Positions 30,415 to 44,100 of a DNA stretch of 64,000 nucleotides are shown here, one piece after another. A model generated the notes under the pieces. The model did not search any database and was not told the origin of the DNA. It worked only from the letters and a program-made list of their open reading frames with translations. A program made the translations under genes and the position numbers. How positions within the stretch are numbered: the first letter of the stretch is position 1; each line of letters starts with the position of its first letter. This stretch comes from Anthopleura xanthogrammica. Taxonomy: Eukaryota > Cnidaria > Anthozoa > Actiniaria > Actiniidae. The DNA lies in NCBI GenBank assembly GCA_964019055.1, contig OZ025206.1, forward strand, positions 22,379,578-22,443,577, read 5' to 3'.

Positions 30415-30966
30415 GTTGTAGTTGTTAATTTTTGTTATAGTAGATGTTGCTCGCATGGCTGTTCAGTTGTTATTATTGTGGTTGTTGTTGGTTTGGCTGT
30501 TGATTGTTATTATTGTGGTTGTTGTTGGTGTGGCTGTTGATTGTTGTTATTGTGGTTGTTGTTGGTGTGGCTGTTGATTGTTATTATTGTGGTTGTTGTT
30601 GGTGTGGCTTTTGATTGTTGTTATTGTGGTTGTTGTTGGTGTGGCTTTTGATTGTTGTTATTGTGGTTGTTGTTGGTGTGGCTGTTGATTGTTATTATTG
30701 TGCACGTGGTTGTTGTTGGTGTGGCTGTTGATTGTTGTTATTGTGCACGTGGTTGTTGTTGGTGTGGCTGTTGATTGTTATTATTGTGGTTGTTGTTGGT
30801 TTGGCTGTTGATTGTTATTATTGTGGTTGTTGTTGGTGTGGCTGTTGATTGTTATTATTGTGGTTGTTGTTGGTGTGGCTGTTGATTGTTATTATTGTGG
30901 TTGTTGTTGGTTTGGCTGTTGATTGTTATTATTGTGGTTGTTGTTGGTTTGGCTGTTGATTGTGGC
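30415..30966. repeat. 37-bp minisatellite
   Basis: About 14-15 copies of a 37-bp unit close to GGCTGTTGATTGTTATTATT followed by GTGGTTGTTGTTGGTGT. Variants include TTTGGCT and two units with a GCACGTG insertion (near 30702 and 30745). It lies between kinase copies 5 and 6; no gene is seen between 29937 and 32025 otherwise. Confidence 0.95.
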
Positions 30967-32025
30967 TTTCAAAATTAGGATGCTAGGCTCTGCTAGGCTA
31001 ATATTAAAGTGCAAAAGAAATCATACTGGAATTTGTTCCATTTCTTTTTATTTTCATATTATCTTCACATCCGAGATAATTTTCGAAGAAGTGTATTCAG
31101 GTATGCAGCGTGTGTCAGTTCGGCACGCTTGGTAGCTTTCGCCAAGACGAGAGGCACTGGGTATGAGTTCCAAAATTCCAAGAAAAGTCCAAGTGCATTA
31201 CCCAATTTCGCACGTGCTTGTACATTCGCAGTCGCTTTTTTCTCACTTCGCCCCGGCATTCTTGTTTTGAATTTGATTACAGCAGCTGAAGCGGCCTAGC
31301 TTCAATGGATAGTCATTGCGATACGGGGAGCATTGATACGTAATGCGACCGAAAGTCCGGTTTTATTTCCGGTAACATTTGGCCTGTCCCCTCCCTACTA
31401 CGTGTATGTTTTGTATTTTTCGCCGAATATTTTTCTTGATTTTTGGCTGTATTGAATTTCCGCGCATAGCCACGGCTTGCTTTTCGAATTTCAAAAAATT
31501 ATTTCTCGGCATCGTGTGGACAAAAAAAAAAATCTCTAAAGCTTCAAATTAAAGGAAATTTATTGAAGAATTAATTTCTAGGGCTACATTTTCCGATATG
31601 TTTGTTGTTGTGGAGATATGGAGCTGAAAGTAAGGGTCGGTGTAAAAATTTGGAGGCGCTGTTTCATACCTTCCCATAATATATACATAGGGAGAGCGAA
31701 GCAAATTTTCAAACCACTCAAAACCCCTCAAAAACTCAATTTCGTACCAATATTTCATCACCAAAGTGTTCTTCAACTATCAAACAACATTTGTAGAGAC
31801 TTAATTCAAAAACATTAAATAATTTAAGTCTTTCTGAAAGCATATTTTCAAACCATATGAAATTTGAATAGATCACTCACTGAAGCTAATGACGTCACAA
31901 CCCACTAATTCTACGCTTGGGCTACCTGTGATGATACTAGAAGATGTGATGCCAAAAGTTACTCGCTAGAAGGCTTTTACTTGTAAACTTCTGCAAATGC
32001 TTCTATCTACTTATTTCATCTTGAA
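30967..32025. other. Spacer upstream of kinase copy 6
   Basis: AT-rich with scattered short open frames on both strands and no domain recognised. The kinase upstream module found at copies 2, 3 and 5 is absent, so copy 6 must use a different 5' region. Confidence 0.4.
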
Positions 32026-33414
32026 ATGGCTTCCCCTTACACGCCTAATGTTCTTATTTTACAAGGAAGGAACTACGTTGTAGAAAAGCTGCTAGGAGAA
32101 GGCGCTTTTGGTAAAGTGTACAAGGTGAGAGAGAATGGCAGATCAGGCAGTGTTTACGCGCTGAAAAAGATTGAAGTTGGGAATAACGAGGCAGTTAACA
32201 TGGTGAAAAAAGAGATTGATATCTTGGCCAAGTGCAGCCACGACCATATCGTACGTATGTACAGAGTTGATACAACCAAGATTTCCAGATCAACTTTTGT
32301 CCTGATCTTGATGGAGTATTGCGAAGGCGGAAATCTCAACAGTCGTCTAGTAAGACCAAGTGATAGCAAAACTAACCTACGATGGATGAAAGAGTTGGCC
32401 GATGCCATGTGTTATCTGCACTCCAATAACATCGTTCATAGAGATCTGAAGCCAGAAAATGTACTGCTGACCGGCAATGGGTCCATCAAGTTAGGGGACT
32501 TTGGTCTTGCCAGAGAGTTTGCAGTCCTGAGACAATCTCATGCCACACGATCAGACGAAGCGCTCGTGTCTTATTTGAACCAAGTGTACATGGGTACGGC
32601 TCTAGGAACCCCTGCTTGGATGGCACCTGAGGTCTTTACAGGACACTATACAGAAAGTGCAGACATTTTTGCTCTTGGTACAATATTGTATGCTATCCTA
32701 ACACGGGCATGTATGTCAGCCGGGGGCAAGAAATATTATGGTGCATTAGTCAGTATCGGTGGTCAAAGGATTGGCCTCGGGATGGCGATGACACGGAATC
32801 CAAATATTATGGTGTCGCTTGATGGATGCCCGAGTAGAACGAGACAGGTACTTCGTAGTATGCTAGATTACAACCCCAAGAACAGACCTAGTACACGAAA
32901 AGTACTTGAGAAGATTTATACCATTCTTCACCTTGATGACTCGTCACCCAACCCTCAGCCAGCATATCCTACTGAAAATATACAGCCCTACCGCCAGAAC
33001 CCTTTTCCACAACCCACTTCCTCGATCCCCAACTTTATTTCACCCTCCCCTTCACCCTACAGACAAAGCCATCTACCTAACAATTCACCCCACTATCGTC
33101 GGACAAGCCCTCTTCCTCAGAATCGTCCTTACCCACAACAATCTCCCCCTCCACCAAGATTTGGTCCCCCCTCTCCCAATAGTCCCACCCCACAACCAAT
33201 GCATGGAAATTTCCGTATGAACCCACGCCCCTCGCGCAGAAGTCCTTTCTTTAATTCTCCAACCCCAAGTGCACCCATCAGGCATGTACCACCACGCATC
33301 CCACGTCCTACATTCATATCCCCGGTACATATCCGTATGCCCGCCCCTACACGATTCACTGGACCCCGGCACATTTCTCCTTCTCCTCGATACACACCTC
33401 ACAGGTTTAGATAG
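32026..33414 (+). CDS. PDIK1L/STK35-like kinase with proline-rich tail (copy 6)
   Basis: An intronless 462-residue protein. Residues 1-300 form a complete kinase domain: GEGAFG, YALKK, HRDLKPEN, DFG and TPAWMAPEVFTGHYTESADIFALG, all catalytic residues present. The N-lobe DNA is nearly identical to copy 4 from about 32100 to 32460. The tail (about 305-462) is Pro/Ser/Arg-rich (QQSPPPPRFGPPSP and similar), without the 80-residue repeat, though its linker resembles that of copy 4 (NPQPA, FPxPTSSIPNFI). The low-complexity tail may bind SH3 or WW proteins; that is an inference. The N-terminus (MASPYTPNVLILQ) is not shared with the other copies. Confidence 0.88.
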   Translation: MASPYTPNVLILQGRNYVVEKLLGEGAFGKVYKVRENGRSGSVYALKKIEVGNNEAVNMVKKEIDILAKCSHDHIVRMYRVDTTKISRSTFVLILMEYCEGGNLNSRLVRPSDSKTNLRWMKELADAMCYLHSNNIVHRDLKPENVLLTGNGSIKLGDFGLAREFAVLRQSHATRSDEALVSYLNQVYMGTALGTPAWMAPEVFTGHYTESADIFALGTILYAILTRACMSAGGKKYYGALVSIGGQRIGLGMAMTRNPNIMVSLDGCPSRTRQVLRSMLDYNPKNRPSTRKVLEKIYTILHLDDSSPNPQPAYPTENIQPYRQNPFPQPTSSIPNFISPSPSPYRQSHLPNNSPHYRRTSPLPQNRPYPQQSPPPPRFGPPSPNSPTPQPMHGNFRMNPRPSRRSPFFNSPTPSAPIRHVPPRIPRPTFISPVHIRMPAPTRFTGPRHISPSPRYTPHRFR

Positions 33415-33515
33415 TTTAATAGCTGGTTAGTTTGGTTGAGTTTTACTCCTTTCTCGATCACAATTTAATGACCGTTTTATAGCTTGAACCAAGAATTCTC
33501 TCTTGCTTGGTTAGG

Positions 33516-33690
33516 TTTTCCCATTTCAGGCCACGTGCCATTCTCTCGAGATTAAAATTCTTTGTTTGAGTTGTATCTATATTCATGCGTCTTCTCATGT
33601 GCAACTATCCAACAAAGAAATGATACTCTAGAGAATGACAGAAAATGATACTGTAGTGAATGACATGTGGTCTGAAATGGGAAAACACAT
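33516..33690. mobile_element. Foldback MITE, family B, copy 1
   Basis: The left arm GTTTTCCCATTTCAGGCCAC..CATTCTCT mirrors the right arm AGAATGAC..GTGGTCTGAAATGGGAAAAC. The interior has TTTGAGTTGTATC..ATATTCATG and a short tandem duplication of GAAAATGATACTCTAGAGAATGAC type. Family relatives lie at 55758-56040. Confidence 0.8.
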
Positions 33691-34355
33691 CTTTGACTTG
33701 TTACAATAACTACTTCTAAGATCATTTTTCACTTTAATCCTCGTTTAAAAATTTTATTGATAAGATAAACAACTAGGTTACAAAGTAAATATTCAAAAAT
33801 TACCTTCTCTTAGTTATCTGGCGAGATTACTAGAAAACCAGAGAATCGTGTTTATAGTTCGATATTTTTTCGATCCTTACAGCTCAATAAACAACAGAAT
33901 TTACAGGAAATTAAAATAATATAAAAGCTGTTGGAGAAAATGTAGTGTTTTAAAAAAATACTAGTGTCCCTACTGGTGTTTTGACATTTCGCTCCAACAA
34001 GAGAAAGCAGAATTTAGTTGCAAATTTTTATTTTGACAAATGAGGCATTTTTCACTTGGTTTCGGGATTTTCTGGTAAAGAAACAGATTTTTTTTTATAC
34101 AATGCCTGGCTTGAATATTGGAGCCAATCAAAAGGCTAGAATATAACCCACCAATCAAAGCTTGAATATGACACAAGCGAATAGTGAACATTTCAATCTC
34201 ACACAAGGTTTTAGTTCTTTAACTATAGTTACAAATCGTATTAAATCATCGTAATCACGAGCAGGGATCGAAACAGCAGCCTCTCATTAAAAAACAAAAA
34301 GCTGTTTTTTATGGTTGATTTTCGGAAGCGATGCGAGGACAGACAGACAGACTAG
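33691..34355. other. Intergenic, no gene recognised
   Basis: AT-rich; only short unconvincing frames. Confidence 0.4.
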
Positions 34356-34610
34356 CAATTACAGCGCTCCATTTACACGCGCAAAATCGTACAATTTGTC
34401 GCAGCGACGAAATAGGTTTTGGTGGATGTCAATCAAGGCGTTTCCATGACATTCCATGGGCACGTGCCCTTGAAAACTTTGTGTTTTCCCACGATGTTAT
34501 GGAAACCGTTTGATTGATGTCCACCAAAACCCAATTTTGTTGCGACGTCAAACTGTGCGATTTCGCGCGTGTGATTGGTAAGCGATGTAAATGTTGATTG
34601 GATGTTTTGT
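34356..34610. mobile_element. Foldback MITE, family A, copy 2
   Basis: The left arm has ATTTACACGCGCAAAATCG, GTCGCAGCGAC, and GGTTTTGGTGGATGTCAATC, then GCGTTTCCAT. The right arm mirrors it with ATGGAAACCGTTTGATTGAT, GTCCACCAAAACC, TTGCGAC, and CGATTTCGCGCGTGTGATTG. It is homologous to 6160-6394. Confidence 0.85.
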
Positions 34611-35197
34611 TCTATTCAACTATGTAGACTAACAATGAGAGACTATCTGCGCTTGCGAAAAGCAGATCTTACGAAAAGCAAGCAAAAATATTTCAAACTT
34701 TCATAATGACAAATAAAATGACAGGTGCAATTTGACTGTAACATTTTTGTATTCTCGGCCCAAACAATAAAAACTGACCGAGAATAATTTTCTACTTCGA
34801 GTCCCGATGAGACATTTTCACGATATTCAAAAATTCACGTGGATATGCATAAGTAGAGGTTGTTGTATTATTTACAAGGTTGTCCTGGCTGAACAAGTTG
34901 ATCAAAAACATGAATTATACGAGTTTTGCTGAACCTGTTAAATACTAAGAAAACAAACATGAAAAGAATATTCTCACTAAAGTACTTAAATTTAGAACTA
35001 AAAATTCCTGATAAATAAATCTAGACCCCAAAAATCACTGGTTCGTTTATGCGATAATCTTGTTCTATCTTGATCAGGTTTTGACTTCATGCAATGTCAT
35101 CATGCGACTTATCCAAATAGTAAGATATTTACAAAAAAAATGTGGGTGTGGTAACTGAAGGTATCCACGCTTTACTAGCAAGGAAAGGAAGTCGACT
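34611..35197 (-). other. 3' region of the hnRNP U-like gene
   Basis: AT-rich sequence downstream of the stop at 35198 on the minus strand. It probably includes the 3' UTR; I cannot fix the poly(A) site. Confidence 0.35.
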
Positions 35198-38100
35198 CTA
35201 ATAGCCGTAACCACTAGAGCCGTATCCACCCTGTGGATATGTGCCCTGCTGCTGGTAGTATGCTGGGTACTGTTGCTGGTAGGACTGGGTAGCAGCTGTC
35301 TGTTGGCCAGTTGGTTGCGTCTGCTGTCCGTACTGTTGTTGGTAATTTTGATAGTATTGATTGTAGTTGCCGTAGCTTCCTTGTGTCTGCTGGGAGTACT
35401 GCTGGGCGGGTTGCTGTGTTGACTGTTGTTGTCCACTATAATTGTACTGCTGTTGCTGTTGGGGCTGTTTGCTTGACTGCTGGTTGCTGTAGCTTCCATA
35501 ACTGCTGCTGCCACCACCACTGCCGTAGCTTCCTCCACCTCCGTAGTTCTTTCCACCACCATACCCTTTGTTACCACCATATCCCCCACCACCACCATAG
35601 CTCCTTCTATCCTGATATCCTCCACCTCCTTGATATCCACCTCTTCCTCCTCGGTAGTTATCCCTATATCCTCCACGGCCACCACGCCCATACTGAGGAG
35701 ACCCCCCTCGTCTGTTCTGAGGGGGACCACGGAAGCCACCACCACCTCGTCTGTTGTCATTATACCTATAGTCTCTAGGAGATCCACTGTTCCATCCACC
35801 GCCACCGCCACCACCATAACCACCACCACCGTGTCCTCCATAGCGGGGTCGATCATGGTAGCGAGGTCGTTTATGTTCGGGTTCACCACTGCCACTGAAC
35901 GTGCGTCGTCGTTGGTAGTTACCGTCTTTGACGTATTCTGTGATGATTTTTTTTGATGTCTCTTCATCCTGGTCCACGTATGTTATCTCGTCAAACAGCT
36001 CACCAACCTTGGGGATCGAGAAACTTCCTGTAATAATAATAATATCACAATAATAGTAATAATATTGATGATGATGATAATAATAATAATGATAATAATA
36101 ATATCACAATAATAAGCATGTTTTATTTACTCATTTTGCATTTATGGACTGGATTCGCATTGCAGTGAATAAGAAAGGGTTTCTTTCTCCTTCAGTACCA
36201 CTATATTTTTATGACCACGGAACTCAATTTATGCCAGCTTGGCATCGTTCATAAGTCAACTAATCCTAAATTTGGTTTCTTTCCGGAGTTGTAGAAATGC
36301 ATTGCATTATGGGGCTGTTTTGAGGGATGCTTCAACAGTCAGCTGACATTTAATGCATCAACAAACAAAAGAAATTTCAAAATTAATGATTTCCGATCAC
36401 TTTTCACTTTCAGCCACCGAAAAAGACGCCATAAAGGAGTTTGGGATTAACAAAAAAATTGAATTTTTCTTCCCCTCCTGAGCCAGTTCTAGTACATTTA
36501 AGCGTCCCCTAAATTAGCTCCATGATGCAACGCGTTCTGCAACTCCGGAAAGGATAATAATGTCCAAGGGTGGTGTAGTGGTTGTGAAAACATATCCCAT
36601 TTCTGAGATCTCTAGTTCGATTTCTTGATTTGTGGGCCTTTCTCTGGGTTCTCCGATTTCCTCCAACTGCAGAACTTAACGCTCCCACATTCAATCTGTG
36701 AGTTAGCTGCGCTTTAATTTCGATCAGACCAAAGTCTGTTTTTGAGTTTCGATAAATTAATTTCACAATCTTTTGTAATCATCTACTTACGTTTCATATC
36801 ACAGACTGCATTAAATGGCAGCTCCATCCCCTCTTTCTTTCTCTGTTCCATTCTTTCATTCAGTACGTCCTGTGCTGGGACACATATTAAACCCTTTCGC
36901 TTGAATCCTTCAAACGGGCGCATCTTCTTGTTCTGGGCTGACATATACACATTGGTCTAAAATAAGAAATAATTTGATTACTTTCACAAACCAATTCAAA
37001 TGCATATACCATGCCATTAACATCCCTTTAGATTATGCGAGACAGTCCATAGTAATACTTCCGTTTAATCCTGGGTTTACCGTGTTGGAATAAAGTTAAA
37101 GCAGGTAAAAAAGTATTTGCAGGAGCAGACGTGGCTCAGTTGGTTAGTGCTCGGCCTTCGGAGCTAGAGATCCTCAGGATCTCCAGGTCTGTTTCGGCTT
37201 CTTTCTAATCCGTGTAGCTTCAGCTTTGAATACTCTTAAAACAGAGCACTGATGGAGAGAGAGGGGGGTAAAGTGTGCACCGTCGGCTTCCTGAGATACC
37301 AGTCACGCAGCTGAAGAACTACCAACGTTAAATATAGTTACTTTATTTTACCTTAAATAAAGGATGTTTTTACCTGGTCTAGTATATAATTTCTCTTCTT
37401 TGATGGTGCGATTTCAAACAAGCGATGTAGACATTTGGCAGCCTTGTCCATGTACTTGTTGTATCCACCAACTTCTTGTTTCCTAGCAACACCCAACAAC
37501 TGAAACAAAACAGGATTAATAGATGAATGACAAAATACTTTTGATTCCACTTGTGCTAGAAGCAGAACTTATAAATTGTACTTAAAGAAGCATTGCTATC
37601 TTCAAGAAGTAGTCATTCCTAAACTTGCTCCAGTGAACAATGGATTTATCATGACAGCAGAGCTGGAGGAGGAAGCTGAGCAGGGCTTTAGATCAGCTAT
37701 TTTTCACAAAGAGATGATAACTAGCGGTAAGCTAGTGTGGGCTGCGTTGGTGTTTCTAATGAAACAGTTGTGATAAAAAGGTAAATTTTACACCATAAAA
37801 AAAAAAAGAAAAATCTCTTACTGACGTTTCGGACGCTAGTCCTTCGTCTCCGACTTATTTTTTCTGGTGTAAAATTTACTTTTTTATCACAACTATTTTT
37901 CACAAAAATGATTTTGTGTTAGATTTTTAGTACTGCATGAGAAAATCTTACCTTCATTCTATCCAGAACAGTACTAGTTCCTAGGATGTTATACTTCTTG
38001 TCAGGGTTTTCACTGACATGTTTCTTTACATGTGTTGTTTTCCCTGAAGCTGGCAGTCCAATCATCATCAATACCTGCAAAATACCAGCCATTAAAATAA

Positions 38101-41100
38101 TGAATATCGGACATGGTTATAAGCCCTGCACTTATACCTTGTACTCATTCGTCAAGATTTTCTGATGGGCTGGCATTTATCTGGGCTGGGGGGAGAGGGC
38201 TCATAACCAGGAGGGAAAAAAGTTTAGAATGAAAAGCAAAAACGTTTATTTCTTTCTTTCTGGGAGGGCTTATAACCAGGATTTTACTGAAATTGTAATT
38301 TTGGGCACTGACCTCACAGTCTTCTTTTGATTCTGGTCCTCTTGTTCCATGGACCTTTGAGTCTTCAGGACAATTCTGAATGAAAGTGAATCCCTCCTTG
38401 GCTGCAAACCACGGTTCTTCCTACAAGAATTAGATAAAAAAAAATATGATAATTGTAAAATATTTTCCCGAAAAGATTTTATAAAGTATTAAAATAATTA
38501 TACTGTGCCATATTAACCATCAAAGCACATTTTCTGATGCCATCTGCTCTCAGCAAACTTTATAAGGAAATGTAAGAATACAGCACTGAAAACTATAGCA
38601 GATTTTTTTTGTTCAATATACACACTTCTTTCATGCTTTTGTCAGTTTCTGCATGTTGTATTACTTGATGGAGCACAGAATAAAAGCTGGTTTATTTATC
38701 ATATCACATACCTGTGAACCAAAGTTCAAGGTGCATTCGGTATTCTTTATAACAATGTGAGGAAAGAGAGCCTTTCCTTGCACTTCTTCAGGCAGGTCAA
38801 ATGCTTCTCCAACATCCTCGCCATTCTTGCTGAAGGAAATTTTCTTCACTTCACTGTCCAAATCCTGCAAACCAACACGCCATACAACATTTATTCAATG
38901 ACTAAGGACCATAAACTTGTAGTTAAACAATAATAATAATCTGTATCAAGGGTAAAATAATAAAATAATGTTGAACACTAGCCAGATTTAACAAAGAGGA
39001 GGCAGCCTCAACAACAGTTGCTGCACATTGTCATTTCTTGAAAAATACACCTATTTTTAAAAAGATTGTCCGAGCCAAAAAAGATACCAGATATAGCATA
39101 GTTAAAATAATGGACATTTCTTTTTCTCATTCTCATCAAAAACATGGAGGTTAGAGTTGTATTGGACAAAGCCATTTTAAACACATTGGGCATTCCACAA
39201 GAAGCCCTAGTATTTAGCTTAAAGTAATTACCAGATAGCATGTTATGACATCATCTTTGCCAAATGTCTGGCCAAAGTCAGTAAACTCTGAATTTGTACA
39301 CTTCTTTGCTGTGCTGTCATAGCCATAGGAGTGGGCATCTTCACCTAGACAATAAGGACAACCAATATACTTAGAATACTTTTGAGTGGCATACCATGGA
39401 ATATCCCATAGTTCACTTGTATTTGTATCGCTGGTTTTTACATGACATCATGGCCAAAATATTGGTTGAACTTTACAAAAGTTTTGTAATCAGTCTCTCT
39501 TGTTATATCAACCAATATGGCTGCCATGTTTTTTGTTTTTCCATTCTCTTGGGAATGATTGAAAACCAGCAATACACTTGAGCTTTCAGGGGTGTGTTTA
39601 CTAGGTACAAAAGAGAAGTGGGATATTTCATGGTCTGTCATGAGAATGCATTTTATGACTATTTTCCCCACACTATTGAAAATATTGTACACCTAGACTG
39701 AAATACATGATGACAAGAAGCTGTGGAATACCAGCAAATCTACTACAGCTTTCAGAAATTCTGTTTTGCTGTATTTCAAATGGTGTGGGATAAATTGTCG
39801 GGCATAACATCTAGGATAACCCAAGATTGATTTTATCAGCCAAACGTGGTCCCAGCCACCTAGAAACGTTGTGCATTCTGCATAAAAAATGCAAATTTAA
39901 TGGTTGCAATGATAGCAAAAAACAACACTGTTAAACGCTCAATCTGAATCTGCTGTAGCTTGAAAGTTAAATTACGTGTAACTACCAAGTTGAAAATTGG
40001 CTGCATCCACAGACCATCCAACCCTGACAAAGTGCTTTGGCTCCTCTGAATCAGGCAGGTCTACCTCTTGTAGTTCTGTGACTTTGACTTCATAGCAAAC
40101 CTTGCCACTTGTGACACCCCAGGTTGCTCTTCCACCACCACACAGGTATGTGAAGCCTTCTTCTTTCAGAGTACTAAAGCTCAGGGCTTGTGGGCTGATC
40201 TTAACGTGAAGGTCACTGTTGTCTGAATTGAAAAAATTAAAACATTACATTTTCATATATTCTCTATAATTAAATCATGGTTTTGGGGGGTAACCATGGG
40301 AAAATTAAAAAAACTTCACATATTAGCTAAAGACTGATAAGAAGATGTTGTAAAAGTATCTTATTGGGGGAATCAAGGGCAGTATAGCCTTTGTTCACTC
40401 TCTTCTCACCTCTAGGGTCAAAGGTTGGATCCCTAGATACAACATGCATCACACGCGAGGAGAGTTTTTTTAGGTCTCTTCCTTCATTTAAGATTTTTCC
40501 CAGGTTCTCTGGTTTTCCCCCCTCCACAAAACCCAACACACTAAATTCCAATTTGATCTGCAAGTTAGCCGTGCCCTGACTTTGATCAGCCCAGAGGTTG
40601 TTTCAGGGTTCAAACTGTGAGTTAGCCCTGCCATGACTTTGATCAGCCCAGAGTTTGCTTCAGGGTTCAATCTGTGAGTTAGCCATGCCCTGGCTTTGAT
40701 CAGCCCAGAGGATGTTTCAGGGTTCAAACTGTGAGTTAGTGATGCTCCAACTTTGATCAGCCCAGAGTTTGCTTCAGGGTTCAATCTGTGAGTTAGCCAT
40801 GCCCCGACTTTGGTCAGCCCAGAGGTTGTTTCAGGGTTCAAACTGCGAGTTAGTGATGCTCTGACTTTGGTCAACCCAGAGTTTGCTTCAGGGTTCAATC
40901 TGTGAGTTAGCCATGCCCTGACTTTGATCAGCCCAGAGGTTGTTTCAGGGCTTGATCAAAGAGTTAGCGATGCCCTGACTTTGATCAGTTCAGAGGTTGC
41001 TTCAGGGTTCAATCAATGAGTTAGCTATGCCCTGACTTTGATCAGAACAGAAATTCTTTCAAGATATAAATAAAAATTGAAAGCCAAACTAGTTAATTCT

Positions 41101-44100
41101 TCCTTACATTTGTCCAAAACGACCAGTGAATCATCAAGCTCTACTTCAGGTTCCTCCTCCACTTTACTGAAAACAAAGAGAAAATCTTTGGTAAGAAAAT
41201 AAAGAAATACTGACATCATATCAGTGAAGGAAACTTTCTATACAAAATTAGCAATAATCCTGTAGGGAATATAGAGTGATGAGGCTACTGAGGGGGAGAG
41301 GGATGGGGTAGAGGTGGGTGTATAAGAACCTGTAGCCAGGTTCACATGGTTTAAAACAACAGCCAGCCAAAAGACGGAGAACTGAGAACTGTAGTATCTT
41401 GAGGTCGCACAAAGTTTGGCAATCTATTCATTCATTTTAATTTAATCTACTCAAGACAATTCAGGGTTCCCACTAATATGGAAAAATAAAATTCCCTGAC
41501 TTTTCCCTGACCAAAGACCATTTTTCACTGACCACAATGTGCACTAATTTTATGAAAAATGGTTGTTCGACCACAGGAAGCCCAACTGAAAATTCCAAAT
41601 TGAAAACAATTTTTTGAAGACTGACAGATATTCCCTGACTTTTCACTGACTTTTGGGTAAATTGCAAAAATTCACTGACCAAAATCAAAATTTTCTGACA
41701 ATTCCCCGACCTTGAAAAAATGTCAGAATTCACTGACTTTTCCCTGACCGTGGGTACCCTGCAATTACACATGCAAGAGTATTACCTTATGTTGACAGAA
41801 ATCTCAAGATCATCACCATGTTGATCCTTGGATGTGTCTAAAATTAAAGGAGAAAAAGAACATGAGCAATATTCTACTTCTTCAAACGTGTTTCTTTCCC
41901 TCCTTATAATATCCCCACGGTTATGTATCATTTAGTATTCTGAGCCTATATAATAGCTATGATCCTGGATAAATTGTTAGTGACTTTTTACGTACAACTT
42001 ATTAAAAGCTGTAGAATTGTGACTATGTTTAGTAACACTCTTTGGTTGAAGTGTTTTGTAACTCTTTATAGGACTCTGTCACAGCTTATTTAATGTTTCA
42101 GCATCATTGTCATATCGCTCCAGGCGATACATTGCAGTATATCTAATAATCAATTCCTAGTTGTCTTTCAATTTTATTCAAGTCTCCATTATATTCTCTT
42201 CCATTAATTCTGCGACATTCATTCTGATTGGTAACATATTCTCTTGGTTTTCCAGCGGTTGATCAGTGTTGTTTCTTGAGTAACTTTGTTTGATTTGTAA
42301 TAAAAACCTTGCCTACGTGATTTGGACCTGCCTGTACATGCTGCTTGTCACTTTGCGAGTCCAGTGAGCCACACACCTTGTCCTAGGCCTCCAAGAAAGT
42401 GGTTGAATGGCTGAAATATTAGACATGGTTATGAAGACAACAAAACTTACCAACATCAGAATAAATGAATTCAAAACTTCTTCAAAGTCTACAAAGTTCT
42501 TAAAGAAAGATTCTATTTGTTTGTTTGTTATTGTCTGAATCAGACGGTACATATCCTTTTAGATATCCTGCTTGTTATTATGTATGTCTTGCATGGTAAA
42601 AACTAAAGTTCAACTTTTATTTCTCTTGTTTGGAGCAATCAAATATGGTTGCATGAATAACAATGAACATAAAATCTTAAAATAATAAAACTATACAATC
42701 AAACGGTAATTCCTTAAAATATTCTGACTGATATACTATACACTTCTTGTCATTACACCATAAAATAAAAATAAGAAATATTTCATAAATATAATTTTAT
42801 AAATACATGTAAAACTATGTAACAATTCAGTATTAAATAGGAATAATAAACTGGCAATAATAAATAATATAATAATATATAATAAAGTACAAATAATTGG
42901 TAATAGCGTGTAATACAGTAGTTGGGAATGTGTGGGTGTGTAGAATACCAGTAAATAAGAAAACTAAACACTGTAAAAACTATTAGAACTGTACTGATGT
43001 TTTGGACAATAATCCTTCGTTGCATGCAGCCGCTTTCCATGAGGATTAAAGAATAAAAGATGTTGCTTCTATGTTGGTTGACATGACAAAAGAAACCAGG
43101 ACCAAATCTCTTGTTAACTTTAGCCAAATGACATGCAACACAAGATTTGGCAATAATGAAAAAACACTGTGGTTCATAGCAACCTTGTAGAGACACTAGT
43201 CCATTCAGCATTAGTTATGAAATGCTGATGAATGTTGGTAGCAAGTAAGTACATTCAAATAACATAGCACTTTAGCATTGTTCATTTCCCACTAGTGTTC
43301 AAACTGCAGTTATACTGCAACAAATTTAACATGTCAACACAGTTTTGAATCAATTTTCAAGGGAAAATAATTGGTTGTTTCAAGTCACCAACAGTCTAAT
43401 ATTAAACCACTGACTCAAAGCTGAGTGAGTTAAAGAACAATGAAAACCTCTTTTTGGTTATCATCTTCAGACTTAGGAAATAGTTGAATATACAGTAAGA
43501 AAAAAAACACCAGATAATAGCCACGATTAAGCTTAGCCCTTTGGATTCACCATGGTAATTGATTCTGTGGGGTACTAAATTACCACAGAACACACAGAAC
43601 AATTTCTTGCAGTAAACTGTTGATCTGACAGTACATGTTAAGCTTAACACAGAATGCAGTTTCTGGATTATCCTGACAAAGCAATCTCATTGGTCATTCT
43701 ACCTCGGAACACAGAAAATACGGTAAATGCAGGCAGTTCATTTTGATCTACAGTATGGTGATTCAACTTGGTAAATGTAACAATACATTGGTTACACCAG
43801 TTCTACCGAGAATGTGCTCATTATGGGTTTTCAGACCTTTTACCATGGTAAGTTGCCCAAGTGTAATCATAGCTACCGTAATAAAGATTTGACTATACCC
43901 CAAGGCTAGGTTCCTACTTCAGGGTTATATTCTCTGGCACAACTGTGAATATCCTGCATCATCCAATATGAATGGCCTCTATTTCTTTATGCATGTTTTA
44001 AAATGATGGTGAAAACTGCATATGATTTGCAGGATATACATGTATTAATATAGTTATTCCTGTTTCCCTTTGCAATTTTATGATTCAAATTGTTCAATAA

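Noticed and set aside
35074..35967. 297-codon minus frame rich in Val, Met and Thr overlapping the hnRNP U-like last exon
   Set aside because: Shifted-frame shadow of the Gly-rich RGG exon; the spliced frame 36027-35198 continues the conserved protein.
37120..37210. Possible tRNA gene
   Set aside because: Good A-box region but the anticodon and T arms do not fold properly; it is a SINE head.
40488..40898. Minus-strand open frame with a 19-residue periodic peptide
   Set aside because: Period 57 bp equals 19 codons, so the SINE tail array stays open by chance; it sits in an intron and is a repeat.
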